Source: an uncultured Ruminococcus sp.
GTDB lineage: Bacteria; Bacillota_A; Clostridia; Oscillospirales; Acutalibacteraceae
Reading direction: 5' to 3'
Assembly: GCA_902798605.1 (NCBI GenBank)
Contig: CADBXH010000021.1
Span: forward strand, 1-35,997
DNA length: 35,997 nt
The stretch's first letter is position 1, and each line of letters begins with the position of its first letter. Made by a program: the position numbers and the translations under genes. This document shows, one piece after another, positions 15,410 through 23,124 of the stretch. Below the pieces are notes generated by a model. That model was not told where the DNA came from. It searched no databases and saw only the letters and a program-made list of their open reading frames with translations.

Positions 15410-16110
15410 TACCATTCCACCTCGTCCGCGCTCATAGAATCGGCCTGTTCGGCGATCGAGCGAATTTTGCCGTTTTTGACGCGTATCACCACGTCCGCCA
15501 TTTTCGATATGCTTTGGTTATGCGTGACGATGACGATCGTTTTTCCGTAGTTTTTCGCCATACTCAAAAGCAGCTTTAGCACCATAACTCCCGTGTCGGA
15601 GTCGAGCGCGCCGGTCGGCTCGTCGCAGAGCAGTATTTTTGGATTTTTCGCCAACGCTCTCGCAATAGACACGCGCTGCTGTTCGCCGCCCGAAAGCTCT
15701 GACGGGAAGTTGTGCAGATGGTCGGTAAGCCCGACCTCCGCTATCATCTGCTTTGCCTCTATTGCATCCGGCGATATCGAAGAAACAAGCTGCACGTTCT
15801 CATAGACGGTCAGCGTGGGGATCAGGTTGTAAAACTGGAACACAAATCCAACCGTCGCCGCGCGGTAGTCGGCGAGCTCGTTGTCTGACAGCGTGCTTAT
15901 ATCCTTGCCGTTGACTGTGATAGTGCCGTCAGTGGGGCTGTCAAGACCGCCGAGCAGGTTGAGCAATGTGCTTTTGCCCGCGCCGGAAGGCCCGAGGATA
16001 ACAACAAACTTGCCCTCGTCAAGTGTAAAGCTGACCTTGTCGAGCGCCTTGAGCTCGTGCTCTCCGCTCGTGTATATTCTCGTTACATTCTCAAATTTTA
16101 CTATTGACAT
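15409..16110 (-). CDS. ABC transporter ATP-binding protein (MacB/LolD family)
   Basis: 233 residues, AGGTAACATAA before the ATG. Walker [14 protein letters not shown]-loop [13 protein letters not shown], signature [15 protein letters not shown], Walker [13 protein letters not shown] and the switch His in VTHNQ are all intact. The family energises FtsX-type permeases. It is translationally coupled to the permease gene by a TAATG overlap and follows the heavy-metal-associated gene by 5 nt. Confidence 0.93.
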   Translation of the reverse strand: MSIVKFENVTRIYTSGEHELKALDKVSFTLDEGKFVVILGPSGAGKSTLLNLLGGLDSPTDGTITVNGKDISTLSDNELADYRAATVGFVFQFYNLIPTLTVYENVQLVSSISPDAIEAKQMIAEVGLTDHLHNFPSELSGGEQQRVSIARALAKNPKILLCDEPTGALDSDTGVMVLKLLLSMAKNYGKTIVIVTHNQSISKMADVVIRVKNGKIRSIAEQADSMSADEVEW

Positions 16111-16115
16111 TTATG

Positions 16116-16370
16116 TTACCTCCCAAACAGCGAAAAACGCTTTTTCTCATACGGCTCGGCTTTTATCTCCAATACCTTATAGCCCGTTTTGCCGACAGCC
16201 TCAGTCAAAGCAGCTTTGTCAAGCGGACTTTCGCTGATGATCTCCGTTATTCCTTTTGTGTGCGAGGAGCTTACTTTCTTTACCTTAAAGCTCCGGCGAA
16301 TAGTATCGTTGATATGGCTCTCGCACATTGAGCACATCATACCGTCGGTTTTTAACGTTGTTTTGATCAT
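16116..16370 (-). CDS. Heavy-metal-associated (HMA) domain protein
   Basis: 84 residues. The ATG at 16370 has AAAGGA upstream and gives MIKTTLKTDGMMCSMC; longer in-frame versions begin in non-coding sequence. The GMMCSMC motif (about residues 10-16) is the metal-binding MxCxxC of HMA/CopZ-type domains; the end KKRFSLFGR is basic. Such proteins carry soft metals, usually Cu+ or Zn2+. Position 5 nt ahead of an ABC ATPase gene and downstream of DtxR-type boxes suggests it acts with that transporter in metal handling. Only one metal-binding domain is present. Confidence 0.82.
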   Translation of the reverse strand: MIKTTLKTDGMMCSMCESHINDTIRRSFKVKKVSSSHTKGITEIISESPLDKAALTEAVGKTGYKVLEIKAEPYEKKRFSLFGR

Positions 16371-16476
16371 AGTATAGTCCTTTCGTTTTATTCTGAGTAC
16401 CAATCGCAGAAACGCCCGCAAAAAGCGAGCGTCAAAGCGATATATGGGGATGGAAAAACTAAAAAGCAAATCAAAC

Positions 16477-17034
16477 TTACGCTGCTATTTTGACGACCAG
16501 CTTGCTGATCGAGGTGCCTTGCAGCCATTTGGAATAATAGATGTCGGAGCATTTTTTGTACTTGGCAAACTCACGCTCGGCTCTTTCTTCGTTACCGTAA
16601 ACCTTCCAACAACCGCAGCGTTTACAGCCGTTTCCCTTATGAAGAATGAACCCGCGGACATCCTCGGGCGGATAGCCGAGGAACAATCCGATTTCGTGCG
16701 GAAATTCGGGACATATTTGTATTCTGCTTTTGAGTGATTTAAGGCAGGTTTTGTACTCAAACTTTTTATATCCCACTGAGCCCAGAATGGATTTTGCTAT
16801 AGTATCCGATAAATCCTTTTCAAGCCTTGTCGGACGAAATACATAAATCAAGGCGCGCGTTTTGCCGTAATCCAATGGCAGCATTACTACTCCCTTGCGG
16901 CAAAACCGCTGATTGAACTCCCGCGCGTATCGTTTGATATCCTCTTTTTGAGAATAGGCGCAGGTAAAAAGATTAGCGGTTTTAAGCCCCGCGAGAGTAG
17001 GAGAACAATGTTTTATGATCAAATCTTCCGACAT
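16477..17034 (-). CDS. DUF3793 family protein
   Basis: 185 residues from the ATG at 17034, with GGAGG 9 nt upstream; a longer in-frame start would run into the operator. The pattern FLGYPPEDVRGFI, CGCWKVYGNEERAE and FAKYKKCSDIY identifies DUF3793, a Clostridial family of unknown function. N-terminal part SEDLIIKHCSPTLAGLKTANLF. Several Cys (CKRCGCW) could bind metal. It is the first gene after two DtxR-type palindromes and a promoter identical in layout to the feo promoter, so its job is probably connected with iron limitation. A 106-nt gap, without a clear terminator, separates it from the HMA gene; common transcription is likely, not proven. Confidence 0.8.
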   Translation of the reverse strand: MSEDLIIKHCSPTLAGLKTANLFTCAYSQKEDIKRYAREFNQRFCRKGVVMLPLDYGKTRALIYVFRPTRLEKDLSDTIAKSILGSVGYKKFEYKTCLKSLKSRIQICPEFPHEIGLFLGYPPEDVRGFILHKGNGCKRCGCWKVYGNEERAEREFAKYKKCSDIYYSKWLQGTSISKLVVKIAA

Positions 17035-17065
17035 CCGGTTATTCCTCCGTGGTTTTGTATTTATA

Positions 17066-17115
17066 GTTAGCATACGCTAACTATAAAGCTGGATTATCGG
17101 TTAGCCTGCGCTAAC
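17066..17115. promoter_or_regulatory. Two DtxR-type operator palindromes upstream of DUF3793
   Basis: Perfect GTTAGC-N4-GCTAAC palindromes at 17066-17081 and 17100-17115, start-to-start 34 bp, the same interval as in front of the feo operon. They lie between the promoter -10 and the gene. Confidence 0.88.
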
Positions 17116-17123
17116 CTGTAATT

Positions 17124-17152
17124 AATATACCATATAATTTATTTTTTGTCAA
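17124..17152 (-). promoter_or_regulatory. Promoter of the DUF3793-HMA-ABC operon
   Basis: Minus strand TTGACA (17152-17147), 17-bp spacer, TATATT (17129-17124); the first palindrome begins 8 bp past the -10, superimposable on the feo promoter at 12934-12962. Confidence 0.87.
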
Positions 17153-17171
17153 GTAAAAAAGAATCAAAAAA

Positions 17172-17203
17172 TCAGCCGGTAATCAAAAGTGACCGCCGGC
17201 TGA
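17172..17203 (-). terminator. Terminator after the DtxR-type gene
   Basis: TCAGCCGG (17172-17179) pairs with CCGGCTGA (17196-17203), followed on the minus strand by a T-rich run. Lies 5 nt after the regulator's stop. Confidence 0.75.
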
Positions 17204-17208
17204 AGTAA

Positions 17209-17577
17209 TCATTTGTATTCATTAAGATGTTTTTTCAGCGCGTCAAAGGTTTCGGCGCTGATAACGTGCTCTATCTTGCAGGCGTCGTTAACGGCGTGTT
17301 CCTCGTCAACGCCGAGCCGCATAAACAGCTCGCTCAAAACCGTGTGGCGCTCATATGTGCGCTCGGCGACCTCCAAGCCCGCTTCGGTAAGCGACAGTCC
17401 TCCGTCATGACCGACGGTAATGTAACCGCCCTCGCGCAGGATTCCCATCGCGCGGCTTACGCTCGGCTTTGAATAACCAAGCTCGGTGCCCACGTCGATC
17501 GCGCGGACAAAGCCCTTTTCCTTGCTGAGAACATAAATCGTCTCCAGATACATCTCGCCTGATTCCTTTAGTACCAA
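17209..17577 (-). CDS. DtxR/IdeR-type metal-dependent transcriptional regulator
   Basis: 122 residues if started at TTG 17577, which has GGAGG 8 nt upstream; a GTG at 17586 overlaps that site and is less likely. N-terminal winged helix (SKPSVSRAMGILREGGYI) is followed by the dimerisation/metal domain. Metal ligands match the iron-type DtxR rather than MntR: Met at 9 (SGEMYLETIY), His 78 (YERHTVL), Cys 100, Glu 103 and His 104 (ACKIEHVIS). MntR has Asp and Glu at the Met and Cys positions. The C-terminal SH3 domain of DtxR is absent, as in short Firmicute members. Likely the Fe2+-dependent repressor of the palindromes at 12842-12925 and 17066-17115. No such palindrome precedes its own promoter. 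Confidence 0.9.
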   Translation of the reverse strand: MVLKESGEMYLETIYVLSKEKGFVRAIDVGTELGYSKPSVSRAMGILREGGYITVGHDGGLSLTEAGLEVAERTYERHTVLSELFMRLGVDEEHAVNDACKIEHVISAETFDALKKHLNEYK

Positions 17578-17606
17578 AGCCGTCACCTCCGAATAAATCT
17601 GTGCTT

Positions 17607-17635
17607 ATTATATCATATTTATTTTTGGTTGACAA
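17607..17635 (-). promoter_or_regulatory. Promoter of the DtxR-type regulator
   Basis: Minus strand TTGTCA (17635-17630), 17-bp spacer, TATAAT (17612-17607), 30 nt ahead of the TTG start. Confidence 0.75.
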
Positions 17636-17672
17636 GACCGCGGCGATTTCTAAATGGAATATATAATAGTAT

Positions 17673-17704
17673 AAAGGCTGCTTTTTCGGCAGCCTTTAAT
17701 TTTT
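17673..17704 (+). terminator. Plus-strand terminator without an upstream gene
   Basis: AAAGGCTGC (17673-17681) pairs with GCAGCCTTT (17689-17697), then AATTTTTT. No plus-strand gene lies upstream; the neighbour is the divergent DtxR-type gene. It could end a short transcript or attenuate the secreted-protein gene. Confidence 0.6.
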
Positions 17705-17757
17705 TAAAATTTTTTTAAAATTAATTGAAATCTGTAAAGAGTTTGTAAAAGGTGGGC

Positions 17758-17766
17758 TGATATACT
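17758..17766 (+). promoter_or_regulatory. Possible extended -10 promoter of the secreted-protein gene
   Basis: TGA-TATACT, an extended -10 (TGnTATAAT-like), about 53 nt ahead of the AAGGAG/ATG at 17819. No good -35 at 17-bp distance. Confidence 0.45.
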
Positions 17767-17818
17767 GTAATCACAACAGAGGGAAACACCTCAAATTAAT
17801 AAAAAAGGAGATACCAAA

Positions 17819-17929
17819 ATGAAAACCACAAAAATCACAACCACCAACACATTAAACACAAACACAACAAATAATTCAACAAATTCAAAAGGAGTGAAAA
17901 CACAGGCATCCTCTCGGCGATCACAGTAG
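17819..17929 (+). other. N-terminal fragment of the secreted protein, out of frame
   Basis: ATG at 17819 has an ideal AAAAGGAG 8 nt upstream and opens a Thr/Asn/Lys-rich stretch (MKTTKITTTNTLNTNTTNNS), but stops at TAG 17927-17929. Reading on in the -1 frame from about 17899 gives GILSAITVVSVG then SASAFA, a clear signal-peptide core and AxA cleavage site joined to the downstream ORF. So this fragment and the CDS at 17944 look like one gene split by a one-base frame change. Confidence 0.65.
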
Positions 17930-17943
17930 TTTCAGTAGGAACA

Positions 17944-19503
17944 ATGGCTATCGGCTCCGCTTCCGCTTTTGCGATCCCGGGATTCGCCGAAACCGTACTC
18001 AGCACCACCTTCGGCTATGCTAAGGACGAGGTGATGAAGTTAGCCGGTCCCGAGCTCTCCAAGATGGGACTTTCTCCTATTTTGAACAAGGTTCTCGGAC
18101 TCGAAGATGACGGACCCTCTAATCAGGACATTCTCGACAAGATCGACAAGAGCACCGAAGAGATCAAGGCGGAGATCAACAAGGTCATGGACGAGGTCAA
18201 GGAACTCTCCACACAGACAGCCAACTACCACACTCTCCAGATGAACCAGCTCAAAGCTATCAACAGCAACATCGACACCAAGGATTTCAGAGTACAGGCT
18301 GACACCGTAGCGGCAGATTTCGCACACGCTCTCAAGCGCATTGACGAAAACAAGGCGAACATCACCTGCGACGGCAACGACAAGATCAACAACACCACCT
18401 ATAAGGCTTACAAAGAAATTTTGGCAGACCCCAAGTGCAACGTCAGCGCTATGCAGGCAAACTTTGACGAAATGCTCCGCTTCCTCAAGGGTCAGCGCAC
18501 ATCTAACAACAACGAAAACGGCTACCGTCAGCTCACCAACTATTTGATGGACAGAGTCGTTGCAGCAGACCTCGGCGAGCACAGCTTTACAAAGACCCCC
18601 GACTACTACGGCGCAGTTGACAGCATCAACGCAGAGATCCGCGTTATGGAAGAACAAGTCCTGATGGATTACGCCATCATCAACGCGCTCAACGCTATGC
18701 AGTTCAGAGTTAAAGAATACGAGATCGACAACGGCATTATCACCGTTAACGAGGACGAATCTCCCTATGCAAAGTTCGAGAACACCGCTACCAACCTGCA
18801 CAGCAGCATGGTCGACATCGACAAGATCTTTAAGAACGTGCTGAAAGAAAACGCTTCTATCCCGAGCAAGTACGTTGTAGCAGAGCTCTATGTCATCGAC
18901 GGCAACAACACCACAAAGAAGGGCTGCACATCCTTTATCGACGCTTGGTCACAGGGCATCGACAGCGGCAAAAGCTTCAACATCAGAGTTCTCAAAAAGG
19001 GTCAATACCTGGTAGCCGACGCCAAGAAGGGCTTCAAATTCGACGACAACGTAAAAGGCCTGAACGACAAGGGCGGCTTTGAGATCCCCGCAGGCAAAAA
19101 GGTTTATATCAATATGTACTGCAAGAGCAACGGCTTCGACTGCTCCGCTAAGAAGGATATGGATCTGTTCACCATCAACAACGGTGCAAGCCTTGAGCTT
19201 TGGCAGGCAGAGATCACCGGCGAAAACCGCAAGTTCGTGATACCGGACAACGCGAACAACACCGCCCTGACGCTGAAATATACGGAAATTTACGGCACAT
19301 CTGACTTTTTATCCAAATACAATCCCTGCATCAGCATCTCAAAGAAATCCAACAACACCACGATCGACCTTTATTGGACTGAATTCACCGGCGAATACGG
19401 CAGCCAGATAAAGAACGACGGCAAAAACACTAAGATCAGCGAGTGGTACGTCACCCGCACTTGGGAAAAACAGGTTCGCGGCGACGAGTACTGGGGAACC
19501 TGA
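17944..19503 (+). CDS. Secreted coiled-coil protein of unknown function (signal peptide region frameshifted)
   Basis: 519 residues from the first in-frame ATG; the natural start is probably ATG 17819 (see the separate fragment), because the ATG at 17944 falls inside the signal peptide core (MAIGSASAFA). After the signal come an amphipathic stretch, a coiled coil at about 58-110 (QDILDKIDKSTEEIKAEINK), a long helical domain to ~300 and a Gly/Asn/Asp-rich, probably beta-rich C-terminal part with three Cys. The helical-plus-beta plan recalls alpha-helical pore-forming toxins or insecticidal-type proteins, but I see no diagnostic motif. No sortase or dockerin signal. A terminator follows at 19545. 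Neighbours give no functional clue. Confidence 0.7.
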   Translation: MAIGSASAFAIPGFAETVLSTTFGYAKDEVMKLAGPELSKMGLSPILNKVLGLEDDGPSNQDILDKIDKSTEEIKAEINKVMDEVKELSTQTANYHTLQMNQLKAINSNIDTKDFRVQADTVAADFAHALKRIDENKANITCDGNDKINNTTYKAYKEILADPKCNVSAMQANFDEMLRFLKGQRTSNNNENGYRQLTNYLMDRVVAADLGEHSFTKTPDYYGAVDSINAEIRVMEEQVLMDYAIINALNAMQFRVKEYEIDNGIITVNEDESPYAKFENTATNLHSSMVDIDKIFKNVLKENASIPSKYVVAELYVIDGNNTTKKGCTSFIDAWSQGIDSGKSFNIRVLKKGQYLVADAKKGFKFDDNVKGLNDKGGFEIPAGKKVYINMYCKSNGFDCSAKKDMDLFTINNGASLELWQAEITGENRKFVIPDNANNTALTLKYTEIYGTSDFLSKYNPCISISKKSNNTTIDLYWTEFTGEYGSQIKNDGKNTKISEWYVTRTWEKQVRGDEYWGT

Positions 19504-19544
19504 TTGTCAAATAAAAGCTTAAACAATATAGTTTGTGAAAAAAA

Positions 19545-19569
19545 CGCCGAGGATTATTTTTCCTCGGCG
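19545..19569. terminator. Bidirectional terminator
   Basis: CGCCGAGGA (19545-19553) pairs with TCCTCGGCG (19561-19569), with A-rich and T-rich flanks; serves the secreted-protein gene and the convergent response regulator. Confidence 0.78.
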
Positions 19570-19587
19570 CTTTTGCTCGCTTTATTA

Positions 19588-20376
19588 TCAATATAGATCT
19601 TCATCATACATAAAGTCAGCCCAGTAATACTGGATCATATACTCGTTTTGATAGGCGTTCACCGCGCCCGCGTCAAGCTCTTTAAAGCGGTAGTAGTCGC
19701 AGTCGAGCTTGTCGACATTGACCGCGAGGGCGTTGAAGCCCTTGTGGACAGCGCCCTCCGCGCCGACCGCCTTTAAGCTTTTCATCATAGCGTAAATGAG
19801 CTGCTGAACATAGTTTTGCTGTTTTTTGTCATACGGCTCGTCCTCAAACAGCGCGGCGGCGATCTCCTTGGTCGTGCAGGAGCTGCCGTTGCGGTGTACA
19901 AGATACGCAAAGATCTCCTTGGAGCGGCTGCGCTCGAATCGGACGTGCTCGCCGCTTGGCAGGAATACGTCAAAGTTTCCAAAGCACTGAACGCGCAAAA
20001 GCGCGTCGCTTTTCGGCTCGATAGGAAAGCGCAGGTCATCAAGCTCCTGCCTGACCTCCTCGGCGGTGACGGGCTTCATGATATATCCGCTGGCGTGCAG
20101 CTTCATAGCGTCGCCCGTGTATTCGGAAAAGCCCGTGACAAAAATTATATTCATCTTAGGGTTGACCGCTTTAAGCTCCTTGGCGAGCTCAACGCCGTTC
20201 ATCCCGCGCATATGGATGTCCAAAAACGCGACGTCGCAGCCGTTCTGCTTTGCCTCTTCAAGCAAATCTGACTGCTTTCTGAACGCCGTTATCTCGGCGT
20301 CGGGCTTTGCTTCTTCTACTGCAAGCTTCAACATCTTCAGAGCCAAAGGCTCATCGTCAAGACACAGAATTTTCAT
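19588..20376 (-). CDS. Response regulator with winged-helix output domain
   Basis: 262 residues. Receiver domain: acidic pocket DDE at 7-9, phospho-acceptor Asp 53 (FLDIHMRGMNG), VTGFSEY, and the Lys in YIMKPV. The output half (about 125-262) starts LLRVQCFGNFDVFL and contains RSRSKEIFAYLVHRNG, resembling the SARP/OmpR-like winged helix; it is neither LytTR nor AraC, the more common outputs with this kinase type. The gene overlaps the kinase gene by 20 nt, so they form one two-component system. Target genes and signal are unknown. Confidence 0.87.
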   Translation of the reverse strand: MKILCLDDEPLALKMLKLAVEEAKPDAEITAFRKQSDLLEEAKQNGCDVAFLDIHMRGMNGVELAKELKAVNPKMNIIFVTGFSEYTGDAMKLHASGYIMKPVTAEEVRQELDDLRFPIEPKSDALLRVQCFGNFDVFLPSGEHVRFERSRSKEIFAYLVHRNGSSCTTKEIAAALFEDEPYDKKQQNYVQQLIYAMMKSLKAVGAEGAVHKGFNALAVNVDKLDCDYYRFKELDAGAVNAYQNEYMIQYYWADFMYDEDLY

Positions 20377-22204
20377 TGTGTTGTCCCTCCTTGGGGAGAA
20401 TTACTTTTGCGGTCGTTCCTTCTCCGATTTTACTTTCTATGATTACTTCTCCGCCGCACATATCGCGCAGGCGTTTTTTTGTGTTTTCCATTCCGACGTG
20501 GCTTTTGCCGTCGTCCTTTTTTTCGTTGACGTCGAAGCCCACGCCGTCGTCCTCGATGATCACTTCATACGCGTCATCAGTCTCGCGGGTAGAGATCTTT
20601 ACCGTTCCGCCGTCCTCTTTCATTCCCACGCCGTGCTTTACGGCGTTTTCAACAAGGGGCTGGATCGACAGTAACGGCAACTCAAAGTCGGTCGTTTGAA
20701 TGTCATATTCGATATTGAGCAGGTCGTCAAACCGCAGCTTTTCGATATATAAATACTTTTTCAGGTGCTCGAGCTCCTGTGTAAAGGGCACGGGAGCGGT
20801 CTGCTTGAGCGAGTCCATATTGCCGCGCAGATACTTGGCAAAGGTGATAGTAGCCTCCTGCGCGGTTTTGGGCTCGATAGTGCACATCATCGCGATAGAG
20901 GTAAGTGCGTTGTACATAAAGTGCGGCCGTATCTGCGACGTCATAACGCTGACCTTCGCCTCGTACAGCTCCTTTTGAACCTGCTGATAGCGTATTGCCT
21001 CTAAATACTGCCTGCGCAGGTCGATGCCGAACCGCACCATTTGGTAAACGATAGTAAACGCCAGCCCCAAACAGAAGAATATCATTCCGCCGCGGTTTAT
21101 AAACAGCGAGGCAAGACCGAGCTGGCCGGACAGCGATAATACTGTCCACGACAACAGATAGCTTACTAATCCCATTCCTTTTCTGCCGCGGATGTCAATA
21201 CATAGCAGCACGGTCATCACGATAGTCATCGCCGCGAAAAGTATGCTCATCGGGTGGGATGAAGCCTGCATATCCACGGTATCGGTCATATGGAGCACCA
21301 CCGCGGCTATGGTTGCCGCTATATAAAGCACGCACATACCCGCGCTTATCAGGCGGACGGCTTTTCCGTTCATGAGTGATTTCAGATAATAAAGCACCGA
21401 TATCGCGAAGAAGCAGAACGACAGCTTGTCGGTCATCATACAGACGGTCGAGTCCTGTATCCATAGCTCAAGGTATTCGCTCGCCCTCTGCATTATCAGG
21501 TATAATCCGCTGCCAAAGCACAGTGAGCCGAACGCGATATATTTGGCGTCGAACCTGCCCAAGATAACGCTCGCGATAGGGAAGAAGAAAACGCCGAAAA
21601 AGCAAACGATAAGAGAAATCAGGATAACCGGGAACGCGTCAAAGAAAAATTGCAGATACAGTCCGTCGGTAAAGGTCATAGTGATATAAAAGCTGTCTGA
21701 GAACTCGGGAGGCTTGTCATCATACGGGTACTCGACCTCCAATATCATCTCTTTGTCCTCGTGGAACGCATCGTCATAATCAAGCTCGTGCTCGCTGACC
21801 GAATAACCGGGGGTAGAGAGCATTCTGTCCTCCTGTCTTAGGGCGGATTCGACCATAACTTCAGAACGGTCTACGCGCTTGTTAGTAAAGAGCACCGTCC
21901 CGTCGGCGTAGCTCAGGGTGTACCACACATTTTTGCCTGTGATGAACATCTCGTGGCAGTACTCTACCGGCTCAATAAATTTGCCCTTGAACACGGCTTT
22001 TTTAAATGGCTCATTGAGCGGTTTTTCGTTGTCGATCTTTTTCCACTCGCCGCCGTCAATTGAGTATTCGCCGTCCAACATAACGGTGGAGCGAAAGCTC
22101 GTGTCCTCTCTTACGGCGTACTTTGCATTTTGGTATATCATCCACCCGAACAACGCGAGCACCACGCAAAGAAGTACCGCTGCTGCTATTGTGTTCCGCT
22201 TCAT
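20357..22204 (-). CDS. LytS-like sensor histidine kinase with extracytoplasmic and multi-TM sensor
   Basis: 615 residues from ATG 22204 (AGGGATAGG upstream); an upstream in-frame start at 22264 would lie in the promoter. One N-terminal helix, an extracytoplasmic domain (about 30-185), then seven or so membrane helices (about 190-390) of the 7TM sensor type, a short coiled coil, and a His_kinase domain with phosphorylatable His in SQIRPHFMYNALTS (H428). The ATPase domain shows PLVENAVKHGVG and DDGVGFD. Phosphorylates the response regulator encoded immediately downstream with 20-nt overlap. Ligand unknown. Confidence 0.88.
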   Translation of the reverse strand: MKRNTIAAAVLLCVVLALFGWMIYQNAKYAVREDTSFRSTVMLDGEYSIDGGEWKKIDNEKPLNEPFKKAVFKGKFIEPVEYCHEMFITGKNVWYTLSYADGTVLFTNKRVDRSEVMVESALRQEDRMLSTPGYSVSEHELDYDDAFHEDKEMILEVEYPYDDKPPEFSDSFYITMTFTDGLYLQFFFDAFPVILISLIVCFFGVFFFPIASVILGRFDAKYIAFGSLCFGSGLYLIMQRASEYLELWIQDSTVCMMTDKLSFCFFAISVLYYLKSLMNGKAVRLISAGMCVLYIAATIAAVVLHMTDTVDMQASSHPMSILFAAMTIVMTVLLCIDIRGRKGMGLVSYLLSWTVLSLSGQLGLASLFINRGGMIFFCLGLAFTIVYQMVRFGIDLRRQYLEAIRYQQVQKELYEAKVSVMTSQIRPHFMYNALTSIAMMCTIEPKTAQEATITFAKYLRGNMDSLKQTAPVPFTQELEHLKKYLYIEKLRFDDLLNIEYDIQTTDFELPLLSIQPLVENAVKHGVGMKEDGGTVKISTRETDDAYEVIIEDDGVGFDVNEKKDDGKSHVGMENTKKRLRDMCGGEVIIESKIGEGTTAKVILPKEGQHNENSVS

Positions 22205-22235
22205 CCTATCCCTGCTTCCATTGCTTACTGCTTCT

Positions 22236-22264
22236 ATTATAACGGCAAAAACATAAATAAACAA
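22236..22264 (-). promoter_or_regulatory. Probable promoter of the two-component system
   Basis: Minus strand TTGTTT (22264-22259), 17-bp spacer, TATAAT (22241-22236); strong -10, weak -35. Confidence 0.6.
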
Positions 22265-22305
22265 GGGTAAAGTTGCGGTGTGGGGATTGAAAACAATAAT
22301 TATTT

Positions 22306-22326
22306 ATGATACCATATTAGTATCAT
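22306..22326. promoter_or_regulatory. Operator-like inverted repeat before the zinc-ribbon gene
   Basis: ATGATAC (22306-22312) and GTATCAT (22320-22326) around a 7-bp spacer, 27 nt before the start of the following gene. Regulator unknown. Confidence 0.4.
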
Positions 22327-22352
22327 ATATTCGTATTCAGGAGGTTTAGAAA

Positions 22353-22991
22353 ATGAAAGCATTAGTGTGCGAAATATGTAACAGTAGAAATTTTGTAAAA
22401 CAGGATGGTATGTACGTCTGCCAACAATGCGGAACTAAATATACCGTTGAAGAAGCAAAAAAACTAATGGTCGATGTACCGGACACCCCTGCCGGAACTT
22501 ATAATTACGCTCCGGTAAGCAATTATGGGGGTGGCAACATAGCAGGAACAAATGAACCTAAGAAAAAAAGCCACAAGAAAGCCATAATAACCGTGTCTGT
22601 TATCGTGGGTGTTCTTATATTGCTTGCGGTCGGAACTTTTGTAGGGCTTAGAGTATATGACGATTACAGAAAAACAGAGATCATAAACAATGCTTCCAAT
22701 GAAGTGTTTAGTAACACTTGGAAAAGCTTGGATTCGGATAAAACATTTAAGTTAGAAGAAAACGGAGGTTCGTATGGCGATTATAAAATAACCTCATGGA
22801 AGTTTAAAGCGCCTGTCCTGAATATTACTTATGAAGTGCCCGGCACTACCTACAAAGAGCCATCACCTGAGAATATCACCCTTAACCTTACGTTGGATCA
22901 GGACGATATTATGGTATTGACGTTAGAGGGAAAAAATGAGCGCTTTGTAAAAGAAAGCGATTACAGTAAAGCTAAGGGAGTCATAAAGTAA
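22353..22991 (+). CDS. Zinc-ribbon membrane-anchored protein of unknown function
   Basis: 212 residues, CAGGAGG upstream of the ATG. N-terminal zinc ribbon of TFIIB type: CEICNS (6-11) and CQQCGTKYTVEEAKKLMV (about 24-41). A Pro/Gly-rich linker and a basic KKKSHKKA precede one membrane helix (about 76-99), then a ~110-residue outer domain without recognised motif. Proteins with this plan are common in Clostridia and uncharacterised. More AT-rich than its neighbours and preceded by an inverted repeat, it is a single-gene unit with its own terminator. Confidence 0.75.
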   Translation: MKALVCEICNSRNFVKQDGMYVCQQCGTKYTVEEAKKLMVDVPDTPAGTYNYAPVSNYGGGNIAGTNEPKKKSHKKAIITVSVIVGVLILLAVGTFVGLRVYDDYRKTEIINNASNEVFSNTWKSLDSDKTFKLEENGGSYGDYKITSWKFKAPVLNITYEVPGTTYKEPSPENITLNLTLDQDDIMVLTLEGKNERFVKESDYSKAKGVIK

Positions 22992-23018
22992 AACAGCTTT
23001 TAGGACTATAAGGATTGG

Positions 23019-23045
23019 GGAGCAGAGTAAATCTGCTCCTCTTTA
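23019..23045 (+). terminator. Terminator of the zinc-ribbon gene
   Basis: GGAGCAG (23019-23025) pairs with CTGCTCC (23033-23039), followed by TCTTT. Confidence 0.7.
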
Positions 23046-23055
23046 TTATAAGAAA

Positions 23056-23104
23056 ACCCGACCTCCGAAAATCAGATCGTTTGTCTGACTTTCGGAGGTC
23101 GGGT
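23056..23104. terminator. Long terminator hairpin
   Basis: ACCCGACCTCCGAAA (23056-23070) is the exact complement of 23090-23104, extended after one mismatch by TCAGA/TCTGA; 20 paired bases in all. Lies after the minus-strand small membrane gene. Confidence 0.8.
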
Positions 23105-23124
23105 CACGTTTGATTATTTGTGAA

